Numbered from the stretch's first letter, positions 26,314 through 35,652 are shown. The stretch is 64,000 bases of DNA from Gammaproteobacteria bacterium (GCA_026708185.1 JAPOVK010000018.1:1-64000); one strand, 5' to 3'. Numbers and translations are program-made. Notes: a model not told the origin generated them from the sequence alone.

Positions 26314-27551
26314 CCCAAGGTCGCCAAGCGCTTCGTCCGAGTCAGCGTCCGGACGAGCAGCACGACGCTCGCAGCCGTCAGCAGGCCCGCCAACGCAAAG
26401 GCGGCACCCGGGAAGTACACCGGCGCGTTTGGCCCCGAGAAGTAGGCGAAGAGCTGGGTCATCATCACCGGGCTGATCACGAACGTGCTGCTCGCGACGC
26501 TGCCGACGAGACCCTGCAGTTCACCTTGCGCATTGGCGGGAATCTGCCGGGACATGATGCCGTTGACCGCCGGCATCACGAAACCGGACGCGGCGCCCAG
26601 TACGATCCACACGTAGATCATCCATCCGGCGGGCGAGAAGGCGTAGCCCAGAAAGCTGACCGCGGACACGGCCAGTCCGAACACCGCTGTCCGTTCGGCT
26701 CCCCAAGCTGGGATCACACGGCGGATCAAGACGCCTTGGACCAGCAGCATGCAGATGCCGACGGCACCCAAGGAGAAGCCAACTTCCCGCGGTCCCCAGC
26801 CGTACCGTTCCATGGTGTAGAACGCCCAGGTCGCGGGCAGCGAGTCGTGCGCCAGCATGTACAGGAAGTACGCGCCCAGCATGCCAATCACCACGGGATA
26901 GCGCGCCATCTGCTCGAAGGCGCCCACCGGGTTCGCCCGGGCGAACTCGAAACGGCGCCGGTTTTCCGGGCGCAGCGTCTCGGGCAGCACCAGGGCGCCG
27001 AAGATGCAGTTCGCGAAGGCGATCCCTGCCGTGGCGAAAAACGGCGTGCGCGGCCCGAATTCGCCCAGGAAACCCCCGATCACGGGTCCGAGCAGGAAGC
27101 CGACGCCGAACGCCGCGCCCATCAGCGCGAAGTTCTGCGGCCGCTTCTCGGGCGGGAAGATGTCCGCGATGTAGGCGTTAGCGATACCGAAGCTGGTCGC
27201 CGACGTGCCGGCGATCAGGCGCCCGACAAAGAGCCACGCCAGCGTCGGCGCCAAGCCCATGATGAGGTAGTCGACGCCGAACACCGCCAAGGAGACGAGC
27301 AACACGGGACGGCGCCCGAACCGGTCGGACAGGTTGCCAGCGACCGGTGCGAAGAAGAACTGCATCAGCGCGTAGACGAACGCCAGCCAGCCGCCGTACC
27401 GCGCAGCTTCGTGCAACGGTTCGCCGGTGACGTCGACGATCAGTTCCGGCAGTACCGGGAGAATGATGCCGAAGCCGATGGAGTTGAGGAGAACCGTGAT
27501 GAAGATGAACGCCACCGCGCGGGTGGGGTTGACCGTGCCGTCCTGGGCCAT
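26310..27551 (-). CDS. MFS transporter, TCR/Tet-like exporter
   Basis: About 413 residues with 12 predicted membrane helices. The loop between helices 2 and 3 carries the MFS motif GNLSDRFGRRPVLLVSL. The TGEPLHEAARYGGWL segment and the arrangement of helices resemble the TetA/TCR multidrug proton antiporters, but sequence alone does not tell a tetracycline exporter from a generic drug or metabolite exporter. The start ATG at 27551 (MAQDGTVNPTRAV) precedes the first helix; an upstream extension to 27680 would run through the promoter region shared with the divergent dienelactone hydrolase gene. Its TAG stop lies within the CTAG shared with the convergent LLM gene. Confidence 0.87.
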   Translation of the reverse strand: MAQDGTVNPTRAVAFIFITVLLNSIGFGIILPVLPELIVDVTGEPLHEAARYGGWLAFVYALMQFFFAPVAGNLSDRFGRRPVLLVSLAVFGVDYLIMGLAPTLAWLFVGRLIAGTSATSFGIANAYIADIFPPEKRPQNFALMGAAFGVGFLLGPVIGGFLGEFGPRTPFFATAGIAFANCIFGALVLPETLRPENRRRFEFARANPVGAFEQMARYPVVIGMLGAYFLYMLAHDSLPATWAFYTMERYGWGPREVGFSLGAVGICMLLVQGVLIRRVIPAWGAERTAVFGLAVSAVSFLGYAFSPAGWMIYVWIVLGAASGFVMPAVNGIMSRQIPANAQGELQGLVGSVASSTFVISPVMMTQLFAYFSGPNAPVYFPGAAFALAGLLTAASVVLLVRTLTRTKRLATLG

Positions 27552-27682
27552 CGGGGATGCTTCAGACGAAAAGTCGAACCCTGCGCGAGGCCAACCGACC
27601 GCGTCAACCCTCCCGGACCGCCAAGCACCGCCAAGCGAACCGGTTAGACTGGGTTCATTTCGACCAGCAAGGGACCTCAAGC

Positions 27683-28555
27683 ATGTGCGACGAAACTACG
27701 GAGCGCGACATCGACGCCGCGCTCGGCAACGCCTTGACACGGCGTCGGTTCACCGCGGTCACGGCGGCGGCCGCCGCCGCGGCCATCCTGCCGCGGGCGA
27801 AAGGCGCACCGGCGGTTACGGGCGAGGACGTCAGCGTCGAAACGCCGGACGGCCTGGCGGATTGCTACTTCACACACCCGGCAACGGGCCGGCATGCCGG
27901 GGTGATCGTCTGGCCCGACATCCTTGGGTTGCGTCCCGCGTTCCGTGCCATGGGCGACCGACTGGCCAGTTCGGGACACGCCGTGCTGGTGGTCAACCCT
28001 TACTATCGCCAAGCGCAAGCGCCCGTCGTCCCGGAAGGTGCGAGCTTCCGCGACGCGGCAACCCGGGAGACCGTCATGCCCCTGTACCAATCCCTCTCAG
28101 CGGAGGGAAACGTCACGGATGCCAAGGCGTTCGTTCAGTTCCTGGACGCGCAGTCCACTGTCGACACGGCGCGCAAGATCGGCACCACCGGCTACTGCAT
28201 GGGCGGCCCGATGACGATGCGCACCGCTGCGGCCGTGCCGGACCGGATCGGCGCCGGCGCTTCGTTCCACGGCGGTGGCTTGGCGACCGGCGACGAAAGC
28301 AGTCCTCATCTCCTAGTGCCGAAAATGCGCGCGAGCTTCCTCTTCGCCATCGCCGAGAACGACGATGAAAACGATCCGGAGGCCAAGGTCAAACTGCGGG
28401 AAGCCTTCGATGCGGCGAACCTGGACGCCGAGATCGAGGTCTACGCGGGCACGCTACACGGCTGGTGTCCGCCTGATTCCGCCGTGTACAACGAAGAGCA
28501 GGCCGAACGCGCCTGGGCGCGCCTGCTCGCTTTGTTCGAAGGCGCGTTGGCCTAG
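27683..28555 (+). CDS. Dienelactone hydrolase family protein, Tat-type signal
   Basis: 290 residues. The N-terminus contains TRRRFTAVTAAAAAAAILP, a twin-arginine-like signal, so export is likely. The dienelactone hydrolase fold shows a cysteine nucleophile in GYCMGG, an acidic residue around AENDDEN and a histidine in GTLHGW. Together these form the Cys-His-Asp triad of the family. Dienelactone hydrolases open lactone rings in chloroaromatic degradation, but most bacterial relatives act on unknown esters or lactones. The ATG at 27683 lies within a short divergent region opposite the MFS gene. Possible joint regulation with that exporter is inferred only from geometry. Confidence 0.88.
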   Translation: MCDETTERDIDAALGNALTRRRFTAVTAAAAAAAILPRAKGAPAVTGEDVSVETPDGLADCYFTHPATGRHAGVIVWPDILGLRPAFRAMGDRLASSGHAVLVVNPYYRQAQAPVVPEGASFRDAATRETVMPLYQSLSAEGNVTDAKAFVQFLDAQSTVDTARKIGTTGYCMGGPMTMRTAAAVPDRIGAGASFHGGGLATGDESSPHLLVPKMRASFLFAIAENDDENDPEAKVKLREAFDAANLDAEIEVYAGTLHGWCPPDSAVYNEEQAERAWARLLALFEGALA

Positions 28556-28571
28556 GGCTTCCGGCGGGACA

Positions 28572-29534
28572 CTAGCCCGAGCACTTGCCACCCCCAAGCA
28601 CGCAGAACCGCGAGCAATGGGGGTGGTTCAAGGCGACGTCCCCGAGCGCGCCCGCGAGCGTCGGGCCTAGGTCGAACCCGTCCTCGAAGGGCAACAGCGT
28701 GCAACTGACGACGCTCGGGCGCAGCGCACCCTTGTGCTTGACGACCATGCGCGACGAGGCGCACATCATGTCATGCGGATGCACGCCGAGCAGTCCCCAG
28801 CAGTCCGTGGTGATCTCCGGGGTGTCGGCCTCCGCATCCATTTCCGGAAACAACACCAAGCGCTGCCGGTCCCAGGCATCCAGGTCGATTCCGCACGCCT
28901 GCACCAGTCGCTGAAATCCTAGGCGCATCGCGTGCTCGTCGTCGCCCCAGCGCAGGCGGCCGGCCACGCGCACGTTGAATCCGTTCCGGTGGAGCCACTG
29001 AAGGCCGGCCATGGCCGGGCCCCAGGTCCGCGGGCCGCGCTCTTCTTCGTGCAGTTCCTGGCGGAAGTGGTCCAGCGAGACTCGCAGCACCAAGCGCTCC
29101 GCGTACCGTCGGCGTAGGCGCTTGAGGCCATCAACGCACTTCATCATCGGGCGCATGGCGTTGGTGAGGACCAGCGCGGTGTAACCGCCGTCGAGGCTCG
29201 AATCCAGCATATCGAGTAGGTCGGGGTTCATGAACGGTTCACCACCGGTGAAACCGACCTCCTCCACGCCGAGGGCCAAGCCTTCGGCCTCGGCCAGAAA
29301 CGCCGCGACTTCCGCCGCACTGAGGTAGACCAACCGGTCGTTGCGCGGGGTCGACTCGATGTAGCAGTTCCCGCAGGCCAGATTGCATAGCGTCCCCGTG
29401 TTGAACCACAGCGTCCGCAGACCGTTCAACGCTACCCGTGCACGCGGCTTCCCCTCCGCGGTACGCCGCGGATCACAGAACTTCGCCGATGGGGTCGGCG
29501 GATCGGCCAGGGCGCGGGCGATGAGTTGGGTCAT
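28572..29534 (-). CDS. Radical SAM protein with C-terminal cysteine cluster
   Basis: 320 residues. The 4Fe-4S/SAM site is CNLACGNC (C50, C54, C57), followed by GFTGGEPFMNPDLL, the SAM-binding GGE-type motif. A C-terminal cluster, HCSRFCVLGGGKCSG, ends the protein and with CWGLLG and CTLLPF could bind an auxiliary iron-sulfur cluster, as in SPASM/twitch proteins. The ATG at 29534 has GGAGAT upstream. It is divergent from a four-gene run of a membrane glycosyltransferase, GT2, DUF547 and a VTT-oxidoreductase fusion. Similar gene sets accompany arsenosugar pathways, but this protein is not obviously ArsS. The reaction is unknown. Confidence 0.85.
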   Translation of the reverse strand: MTQLIARALADPPTPSAKFCDPRRTAEGKPRARVALNGLRTLWFNTGTLCNLACGNCYIESTPRNDRLVYLSAAEVAAFLAEAEGLALGVEEVGFTGGEPFMNPDLLDMLDSSLDGGYTALVLTNAMRPMMKCVDGLKRLRRRYAERLVLRVSLDHFRQELHEEERGPRTWGPAMAGLQWLHRNGFNVRVAGRLRWGDDEHAMRLGFQRLVQACGIDLDAWDRQRLVLFPEMDAEADTPEITTDCWGLLGVHPHDMMCASSRMVVKHKGALRPSVVSCTLLPFEDGFDLGPTLAGALGDVALNHPHCSRFCVLGGGKCSG

Positions 29535-29598
29535 TTCGATCTCCGGCTTCCAACTTAGACTATGCGGGTCGAGTTTCGTTGCCTTGACGCCGTTGGCC

Positions 29599-30888
29599 GT
29601 GACCAAAACCCTTGTCGATGCAAGCGGTGCGCTGTGTGCTCTAGGGTACGCGACCCTCGCGTACTTGGCACGACAATCCGGCGAACCCGGGCTGTTGACG
29701 TTCTTTTCCATCGTCGCCTGGACGGCGCTGCCCGCATTCGCGCTGTACCTCTACGCCGTTCGCCGGGACGAGCCGATCCCGGTGGCGAGGCTGCTCTTCT
29801 GGGCAGTGGCTTTTCGGCTGTGCGGCCTAGTGGGCGGCCCAGTCTACGAGGACGACTTCTATCGCTACCTGTGGGATGGATTCCGGTTCGCTACCGCCGG
29901 CACGCCCTATGGCGTGACCCCCGAGGCGTTCTTCCTGGACGAAACGGTTCCGACGGCACTGCAGGCGGCGCTGGACCAGATCAACCATCCGGAACTCCCG
30001 ACGATCTACGGGCCAACAGCGCAACTGCTGTTCCTGCTCGGGTATTGGATTCAACCCGGCAGCGTGACGACGCTGCAGGGGCTGTTGATCGCCGTGGACC
30101 TGGCGACCATCGGCCTCCTGCTGCGGCTGGCGCCGGCGCGGAACGTCCTGCTCTACGCATGGTGTCCCTTGGTCGTCAAGGAGATCGCCTTCACGGCGCA
30201 TCCCGACGGTCTAGGCGTATGTCTGCTCTTGGCTGCCATCGTCCTCGCCGCCAGGCGCCACGTGACGCTGGCCGCCGTATGCCTCGGCCTTGCCGTCGGG
30301 GCCAAGGTGTTCGCGTTGGCGCTCGCACCCCTGGTGCTCATTCGGGGCAAAGCCCGCCACTGGCTCTGCTTCGTAGGCAGCCTCGTGCTGCTCTACGCAC
30401 CGTTCGCGCTGACCGGCGGCACCGATCTCGACTCGCTCATCGTGTTCGCGCGCGAGTGGGAGTTCAACTCGGCCGCATTCGGCCTGCTCGCGCCGGTGCT
30501 GGGGCCCACGCACGCCAAGTTCGCGCTGGCCGCCGCCTGCGGGGTTTTTTGGCTTTGGTACTATCGCCGTGAGCGTCGCGACGGCACGGCGGTGCCGCGT
30601 GGCGACTGGGTCTACGGCGTCCTGCTCGTTGCCGCCCCGGTCATCAATGCCTGGTACCTGCTCTGGCTGTTGCCGTTCGCGACCGTGTACCCGAGCCGCT
30701 GGGCATGGACCGCTTCCGTGGCAGTCCTGCTGTCCTACATCACGGGGCTGAACTTGAACGACTACGATCTACAAGCGTACGGGCAGCCTTGGTGGGTTCG
30801 GCCCATCGAGTTCTGCGCGATCGGTCTTGCCCTGCTCTGGGACTTCGTATCCCGGCGGCGCGCCGCGCGAGACGTCTTGAAGACGTGA
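29599..30888 (+). CDS. Polytopic membrane glycosyltransferase, mannosyltransferase-like
   Basis: About 429 residues with around 11 membrane helices. The first large periplasmic loop carries YEDDFYRYLWDGFRFA, the signature of GT-C mannosyltransferases (D-x-Y-R-Y-x-W-D-G). These use polyprenyl-phosphate sugars. IYGPTAQLLFLLGYW and INAWYLLWLLPF are also characteristic. I use the GTG at 29599 (VTKTLVDASGAL); a TTG two codons upstream is possible. The stop overlaps the GT2 gene start by GTGA. With a GT2 of the dolichyl-phosphate mannose synthase type next door, the pair may make and then use a lipid-linked sugar donor. The acceptor is unknown. Confidence 0.82.
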   Translation: MTKTLVDASGALCALGYATLAYLARQSGEPGLLTFFSIVAWTALPAFALYLYAVRRDEPIPVARLLFWAVAFRLCGLVGGPVYEDDFYRYLWDGFRFATAGTPYGVTPEAFFLDETVPTALQAALDQINHPELPTIYGPTAQLLFLLGYWIQPGSVTTLQGLLIAVDLATIGLLLRLAPARNVLLYAWCPLVVKEIAFTAHPDGLGVCLLLAAIVLAARRHVTLAAVCLGLAVGAKVFALALAPLVLIRGKARHWLCFVGSLVLLYAPFALTGGTDLDSLIVFAREWEFNSAAFGLLAPVLGPTHAKFALAAACGVFWLWYYRRERRDGTAVPRGDWVYGVLLVAAPVINAWYLLWLLPFATVYPSRWAWTASVAVLLSYITGLNLNDYDLQAYGQPWWVRPIEFCAIGLALLWDFVSRRRAARDVLKT

Positions 30889-31631
30889 CCGTCGACGGTC
30901 TCCGAGTCGGCGCGGTGATTCCCGCGCGCGACGAGCAGGACAACATCGCGGTGGTCGTGCACGATTTGCGTGCGTTGCGCAACCCCGACGGCGGGCCGTT
31001 GCTCGACGACATCGTCGTCTGCGACAACGGTTCGACCGATGCCACCGGGCAACGCGCCCGCGCCGCGGGCGCTCGCGTCGTCTGCGAGCCGACGCCGGGA
31101 TACGGCATCGCCTGCCTGACCGCGATCGCTGCGCTACAGGACGTCGACTTGGTGCTGTTCGTCGACGGCGATCAAGCCTTCGACGTGCGCCAAGCCACGC
31201 GCCTCCTCGACCCGATCGGCGAAGGAGCGGACCTCGTGATCGGTTCCCGCGTGCTGGGTCGGATGCAAGCGGGCGCGCTGTCGCTGCCGCAGATCGTTGG
31301 CAACCGGGTGGCCGGCGCGCTGATCTCGCTGCTATGGCGCCAGCGCGTTACCGACCTCGGGCCGTTCCGCGTGATTCGACGCGCCGCGTTGGCTGACCTC
31401 CAAATGCAGGATCAGACGTACGGTTGGACGGTTGAGATGCAAATCAAGGCGATTCAGCGGAAAATGCGCGTCGCCGAGGTGCCGGTGGACTCCCGAAGGC
31501 GACCGCATGGCAAGTCAAAGGTCGGCGGCACGGTCAAAGGCGTCGTCGGCGCCAGCATCGGCATCCTTGGCATGATCCTGAAACTCGTGCTGCGCCCGGT
31601 GAGCGCGCGACAACCACGGAGTGAGACATGA
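30885..31631 (+). CDS. Family 2 glycosyltransferase
   Basis: 248 residues of the GT-A fold: AVIPARDEQDNIAVVV near the start, DIVVCDNGSTDAT, the DxD-type VDGDQA, and GSRVLGRMQAGAL in the acceptor loop. These resemble dolichyl-phosphate-glucose/mannose synthases and the TIGR04283-type enzymes of arsenosugar clusters. A C-terminal hydrophobic helix (GILGMILKLVLRP) may associate with the membrane. It starts at a GTG overlapping the previous stop and ends overlapping the DUF547 ATG by ATGA, so three genes are translationally coupled. Donor and acceptor cannot be read from sequence. Confidence 0.87.
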   Translation: MTVDGLRVGAVIPARDEQDNIAVVVHDLRALRNPDGGPLLDDIVVCDNGSTDATGQRARAAGARVVCEPTPGYGIACLTAIAALQDVDLVLFVDGDQAFDVRQATRLLDPIGEGADLVIGSRVLGRMQAGALSLPQIVGNRVAGALISLLWRQRVTDLGPFRVIRRAALADLQMQDQTYGWTVEMQIKAIQRKMRVAEVPVDSRRRPHGKSKVGGTVKGVVGASIGILGMILKLVLRPVSARQPRSET

Positions 31632-32515
31632 TCGCCCCAAAACCGTCCCGGCACGTCGCTTGCGCTCGGCTTCGCTCGCCCCCGGCGACCGCGAAACGGT
31701 CGCGTCCCGCGCTCGCGCTCGCGGCGGTCTGCCTTTGCGCCGTTGCTTACGCCGACCAGGAGCCCGTGCTGATTCCTTTCTGGGACGCGAGCGACGAGAC
31801 CAATGGCGCGGTGATCGATCACACCCCGTGGCAGGCCTTGCTGTCGACCTATCTCGCGCCCCACGCATCGGGAGTCAACCGGTTCGACTACGCGGCGTTG
31901 AAGGCGGACGCAGACGGCCTAGCCCGCCTGAACGCCTACCTCGACGCCTTGCAGGCCTTGGATCCGCGAAGCTATGCCCGTGCCGAGCAGCGACCTTACT
32001 GGATCAACTTCTACAACGCGCTCACGGTCAAGGTCGTCACGGACGCCTACCCGGTCGGCACCATCAAGAGCATCCACGAAGGTTGGATCCCCTTGACCGG
32101 ACCCTGGGGCGATGTGCATGCGCGAGTCGCGGGTCAGGATCTGACGCTCGACAACATCGAGCATGGCATCCTGCGCCCCATCTGGCCGGACGGGCGCATC
32201 CACTACGCCGTCAACTGCGCGAGCATCGGCTGTCCCAACCTGGCAACCGAGGTGTACACCGCTGCGAACATGGAAAGGCTGCTCGAAGCCGGTGCCCGGG
32301 AGTACGTCAACCATCCGCGCGGCGTGGACATCGTCGACGAGGACTTCATGGTGATCTCGAGCATCTACGACTGGTGGATCCTCGACTTCGGCAACTCCGA
32401 GGAAGGCGTCCTCGAGCATCTGATCAAGTACGCTGACGGCGAGTTGGCCGCGAAGCTCAAGGACTTCGCCGGCGCGATCGACTACGACTACGACTGGGAC
32501 CTCAACCAGCCCTAG
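31628..32515 (+). CDS. DUF547 domain secreted protein
   Basis: 295 residues with an Arg-rich N-terminus and a signal-like hydrophobic segment (ALALAAVCLCAVAYA), then a DUF547 domain. Diagnostic blocks are RPYWINFYNALTVKVV, NIEHGILRP and the conserved cysteine motif NCASIGCPNLATEVY. The cysteine in SIGCP together with nearby His residues suggests a papain-like or metal site, but no activity is established. Coupled by ATGA to the GT2 gene. DUF547 genes often occur beside GT2 and VTT/mercuric-reductase-like genes, as here. Its TAG lies in the CTAG shared with the convergent fusion gene. Confidence 0.85.
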   Translation: MIAPKPSRHVACARLRSPPATAKRSRPALALAAVCLCAVAYADQEPVLIPFWDASDETNGAVIDHTPWQALLSTYLAPHASGVNRFDYAALKADADGLARLNAYLDALQALDPRSYARAEQRPYWINFYNALTVKVVTDAYPVGTIKSIHEGWIPLTGPWGDVHARVAGQDLTLDNIEHGILRPIWPDGRIHYAVNCASIGCPNLATEVYTAANMERLLEAGAREYVNHPRGVDIVDEDFMVISSIYDWWILDFGNSEEGVLEHLIKYADGELAAKLKDFAGAIDYDYDWDLNQP

Positions 32516-34698
32516 GCGCGTCCTTCGGACGCGGCGGCAACCTCGCGTTCTCCTCGACCGCGCCCACGCCGCAAGCGGTGGAAGCGCCCGACCCAGGCGA
32601 GCAGATCCTCCGGCGCATGCTTCTTGCGCCAAGTGCTGGCCGCGAACTTGTTGGCTTCGGTCAGCGTAGGGTAGATGTGGATCGTGCCCATCAGCGCCTT
32701 CAAGCCCTTGCCCCATTTCATGGCCGAGATGAACTCCGCCAGGAGGTCGCCGGCGTGGTGGCCGACGATCGTCGCGCCGAGGATGCGATCCTTGCCCGGC
32801 GGCGTCAGGACCTTGATGAATCCACGCCCCTCCTCGTCCGCCAGGGCGCGGTCGAGTTCCTCGAGTTCGTAGTGCGTGACTTCGACCTCGATACCGCGTC
32901 GCTCCGCTTCCTGCTCGTTCAAGCCGACGCGGCCGACTTCCGGGTCGGTGAACGTGGTCCACGGAATCACCGAGTAGTCTGCCTTGAACTTCTTGAACGG
33001 ACTGAACAGCGGGTTCACCGACGCGTACCACGCTTCGTGGGAGGCGGTGTGCGTGAACTGGTAGGGCCCGATGGCATCACCGCAGGCGTAGATGGTCGGC
33101 ACGCTCGTGCGTAGGTATCCGTCGACTTCGACATCGCCCCTTTCACCGATGGCGACGCCGATGTCCTCGAGACCCAAGCCCTCCGTGTTCGGCCGCCGAC
33201 CAACGGCGACCAGGACGGCGTCGAACGGCACCTGGACCTCCGTACCGTCCTCTTTGGCGCACACCAGCACCCGCTCGCCATCGCCTGACTCGACGCGCTC
33301 GGCGCGGTGATTCGTCAAAAGGCGGATCCCCTCCGCAACGAACTGCTGCTGCATCAGGTCGATCACGTCCGCGTCTTCACGCATCAGCAAGTGGGGGGCC
33401 TGCTCCACCATGGTCACGTCCGCGCCGAATCGCCGGAAGGCCTGCGCCAATTCGCTGCCGATCGGTCCCCCGCCCAGCACCACGAACCGTGACGGCAGCT
33501 CGCGGATTTCCCAGATGGTGTCCGACGTGTAGTAGCCGACCTCGGCCAATCCCGGAATCGGCGGCACGAACGGCTCGCCACCGGTGGCGATGACGATGTT
33601 CCGGGTCGTGATCTCGCGATCGTCGACGCGGACGCTGTACGGCGAGGTGATGCGCGCGTCCCCCATGATGCAGTTCACGCCTAGCTCGGTGTAACGCTCC
33701 ACCGAGTCGTGCGGCTCGATCTTCTTGATGATGCGCTGCACCCGTTCCATGACCTCGGCAAAGTCGAACTCCACGGTGGCATTCTTGAAGCCGAACTCCT
33801 TGGCGCGCGCCGCGTAGGACAGCATCTTCGCCGAGCGCAGCAGCGACTTGCTTGGCACGCAACCGGTGTTCAGGCAGTCGCCGCCCATTCGATTGCGCTC
33901 GATCAGGGTCACCTTGGCCTTCACGGTGGCGGCGATCAGCGCCGCGACCAGACCCCCGGAACCCGCCCCGATGACGACCAGGTTGTTGTCGAAGTGGCGC
34001 GGCTTCTTGAACTTGCCGAGGGCCTTGCGCGCCTTGATGGCGTCCAGGATCTTCTTTGCGATCAGCGGCGCCAAGCCGAGCAGCGCGAAGGAGATCCACA
34101 GCGCCGGCGAGAGAATGTCGCCGATCGACTCGATCTGGCCGAGCTCGGCACCGGCGTTCACATACACGACCGTGCCGAAGAACATGCCGAGCTGGCTCAC
34201 CCAATAGAACCGCCACACGGGAATCGGCGTCAGCGCCATCCCTAGGTTGATCACGAAGAACGGAACGGCCGGCACCAGCCGCAAGGCGAAGAGGTAGAAC
34301 GCGCCGTCCTTCTCGACGCCGCGGTCGATCGTGGCCAGGTATTGCCCGAATCGTGCGCGCACCGCGTCGCGGAACAGATAGCGCGCGATGGCGAACGCCA
34401 TGGCGGCGCCGAGCGTGCTTGCGAACGACACCATGATCACGCCTTGGACGAGGCCGAATACGGCCCCGGCGATCAGCGTCAGCAAGGCGGCGCCGGGGAG
34501 CGATGTACCCGTGACGAGCACGTAGATGAGAAAGAACGCGATGGCCGTGGTCCACGGGTTCGCCGCCTGGTATGCAACGATGGCTTCCCGCTGCGCGGCA
34601 AAGAACTCCAGCGACAGGAACCGTTGCAGGTCGAAGACGAAAAACAGCGCGATCAGCGCCGCCAATGCGATCAACAGGACGATGCGGCTCGGCTTCAT
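32512..34698 (-). CDS. VTT (TVP38/DedA-like) domain fused to FAD-dependent disulfide oxidoreductase
   Basis: 728 residues. Residues 1-225 form a VTT/SNARE-associated membrane domain (SLPGAALLTLIAGAVFG, GAFYLFALRLVPAVPFFVIN). Residues 235-700 form a pyridine nucleotide-disulfide oxidoreductase with FAD motif VVIGAGSGGL, redox pair GGDCLNTGCVPSK (C275, C280), NAD motif VLGGGPIGSELAQ and YACGD. It resembles mercuric reductase but lacks the N-terminal HMA domain and the C-terminal cysteine pair needed for Hg(II), so mercury reduction is unlikely. The fusion places the enzyme at the inner membrane. It converges on the DUF547 gene and shares its CTAG stop. Known as a fusion type in other bacteria; substrate unknown. 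Confidence 0.9.
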   Translation of the reverse strand: MKPSRIVLLIALAALIALFFVFDLQRFLSLEFFAAQREAIVAYQAANPWTTAIAFFLIYVLVTGTSLPGAALLTLIAGAVFGLVQGVIMVSFASTLGAAMAFAIARYLFRDAVRARFGQYLATIDRGVEKDGAFYLFALRLVPAVPFFVINLGMALTPIPVWRFYWVSQLGMFFGTVVYVNAGAELGQIESIGDILSPALWISFALLGLAPLIAKKILDAIKARKALGKFKKPRHFDNNLVVIGAGSGGLVAALIAATVKAKVTLIERNRMGGDCLNTGCVPSKSLLRSAKMLSYAARAKEFGFKNATVEFDFAEVMERVQRIIKKIEPHDSVERYTELGVNCIMGDARITSPYSVRVDDREITTRNIVIATGGEPFVPPIPGLAEVGYYTSDTIWEIRELPSRFVVLGGGPIGSELAQAFRRFGADVTMVEQAPHLLMREDADVIDLMQQQFVAEGIRLLTNHRAERVESGDGERVLVCAKEDGTEVQVPFDAVLVAVGRRPNTEGLGLEDIGVAIGERGDVEVDGYLRTSVPTIYACGDAIGPYQFTHTASHEAWYASVNPLFSPFKKFKADYSVIPWTTFTDPEVGRVGLNEQEAERRGIEVEVTHYELEELDRALADEEGRGFIKVLTPPGKDRILGATIVGHHAGDLLAEFISAMKWGKGLKALMGTIHIYPTLTEANKFAASTWRKKHAPEDLLAWVGRFHRLRRGRGRGEREVAAASEGRA

Positions 34699-34768
34699 AT
34701 CGGCATCGTCCTGGATACCGGGCCTACGATAGCCAAGATGGGCTACTCGAGAGCGCCAGGGCGGCGGA

Positions 34769-35629
34769 CTAGCGCCCGAAGTTGTAGGTGAAGGTACCGC
34801 TCACCGCATCGAAGTCCGCCGTGTTGCGCCCATCGACGACATCGAAGAAGCGCAGGCCCACGCTGAACCGGTCGAAGGACAGCGTACCGCCCAAGGAGAA
34901 GCGGTTGACGTCTTCGGCGACGAAAGGAAGCACGAAACGGGTGAAACCGGGACCGTGGATGTCCTGGTCTCCGGCCGAATCCTGAATGTGGTAGTTCGCG
35001 CTCAGCACCAGATGCCGCCCAGCGATGAGGTGGGCGTCGAAATTCATGAAGGTCTCCTGGGGCACGTCGCTTGTCCGGTTGCGCGTACCGACCTCGGCCG
35101 ACAAGGCCAGCCGATCAGCGAACACTTTGCCGATGATTCCGGACAGCTCCACACCGTCGGCCCCTTCGCCGATCGCCGTTGGCCAATAGGTTTCGTAGTC
35201 TCCGGCGAGGATCAGGCCGAAGCGCACCGCCATGCTCGGTCCGTCGCTCAGCACCTCGTCTGCGAAGCGCCAGGTAATGCCGAGGCCGAGGTCGGTTCGT
35301 CCATCGAGCGTCGGGTGGGGTGCGGGGTTGGCCTTGTTCGACGCCTCCGACATGCCCACTTGGCCGTCCACGGCCCACGCATCGGCGAGGCCGTAAGTCC
35401 CGCTGATGAACGTGGTCGTTTGCTCCAGTCCGGGCGGAAACGGCGTGTGTGCCATCTGGCCGTCCACGATATGCCAGAAGTCGTCCGCGGACTGCGAGAC
35501 GTAGGAAGCCGTGATCGATCCGGCACCGGGTGCCGGAAGCCAGACGGTACCGTTCGCGTAGACACCTGTCGCCGAACAAGCGACCAGTGCGAGCACGAGC
35601 GAGGAGCAATGCCTCTTGCCAAATCTCAT
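34769..35629 (-). CDS. Predicted outer-membrane beta-barrel protein
   Basis: 286 residues: a signal peptide (KRHCSSLVLALVACSATGVYA), then alternating polar/hydrophobic strands ending in a terminal aromatic-basic FTYNFGR. This is close to the outer-membrane C-terminal signature. Glycine and aromatic residues recur in strand-like blocks such as SITASYVSQS and LVLSANYHIQDS. I do not recognise a named family; it is reminiscent of MetA-pathway/phenol-type barrels. It lies 23 bases behind a small CxxC protein gene on the same strand. Together with the divergent halogenase-like flavoprotein they may form an export or metabolite module, which is inference. Confidence 0.7.
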   Translation of the reverse strand: MRFGKRHCSSLVLALVACSATGVYANGTVWLPAPGAGSITASYVSQSADDFWHIVDGQMAHTPFPPGLEQTTTFISGTYGLADAWAVDGQVGMSEASNKANPAPHPTLDGRTDLGLGITWRFADEVLSDGPSMAVRFGLILAGDYETYWPTAIGEGADGVELSGIIGKVFADRLALSAEVGTRNRTSDVPQETFMNFDAHLIAGRHLVLSANYHIQDSAGDQDIHGPGFTRFVLPFVAEDVNRFSLGGTLSFDRFSVGLRFFDVVDGRNTADFDAVSGTFTYNFGR

Positions 35630-35652
35630 CGTTTTTCTCCTTTGAGGTCGCC

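Noticed and set aside
32512-34698. Calling the VTT/oxidoreductase fusion a mercuric reductase
   Set aside because: The C-terminal cysteine pair and N-terminal metal-binding domain are both missing, so Hg(II) reduction is unlikely despite overall similarity.
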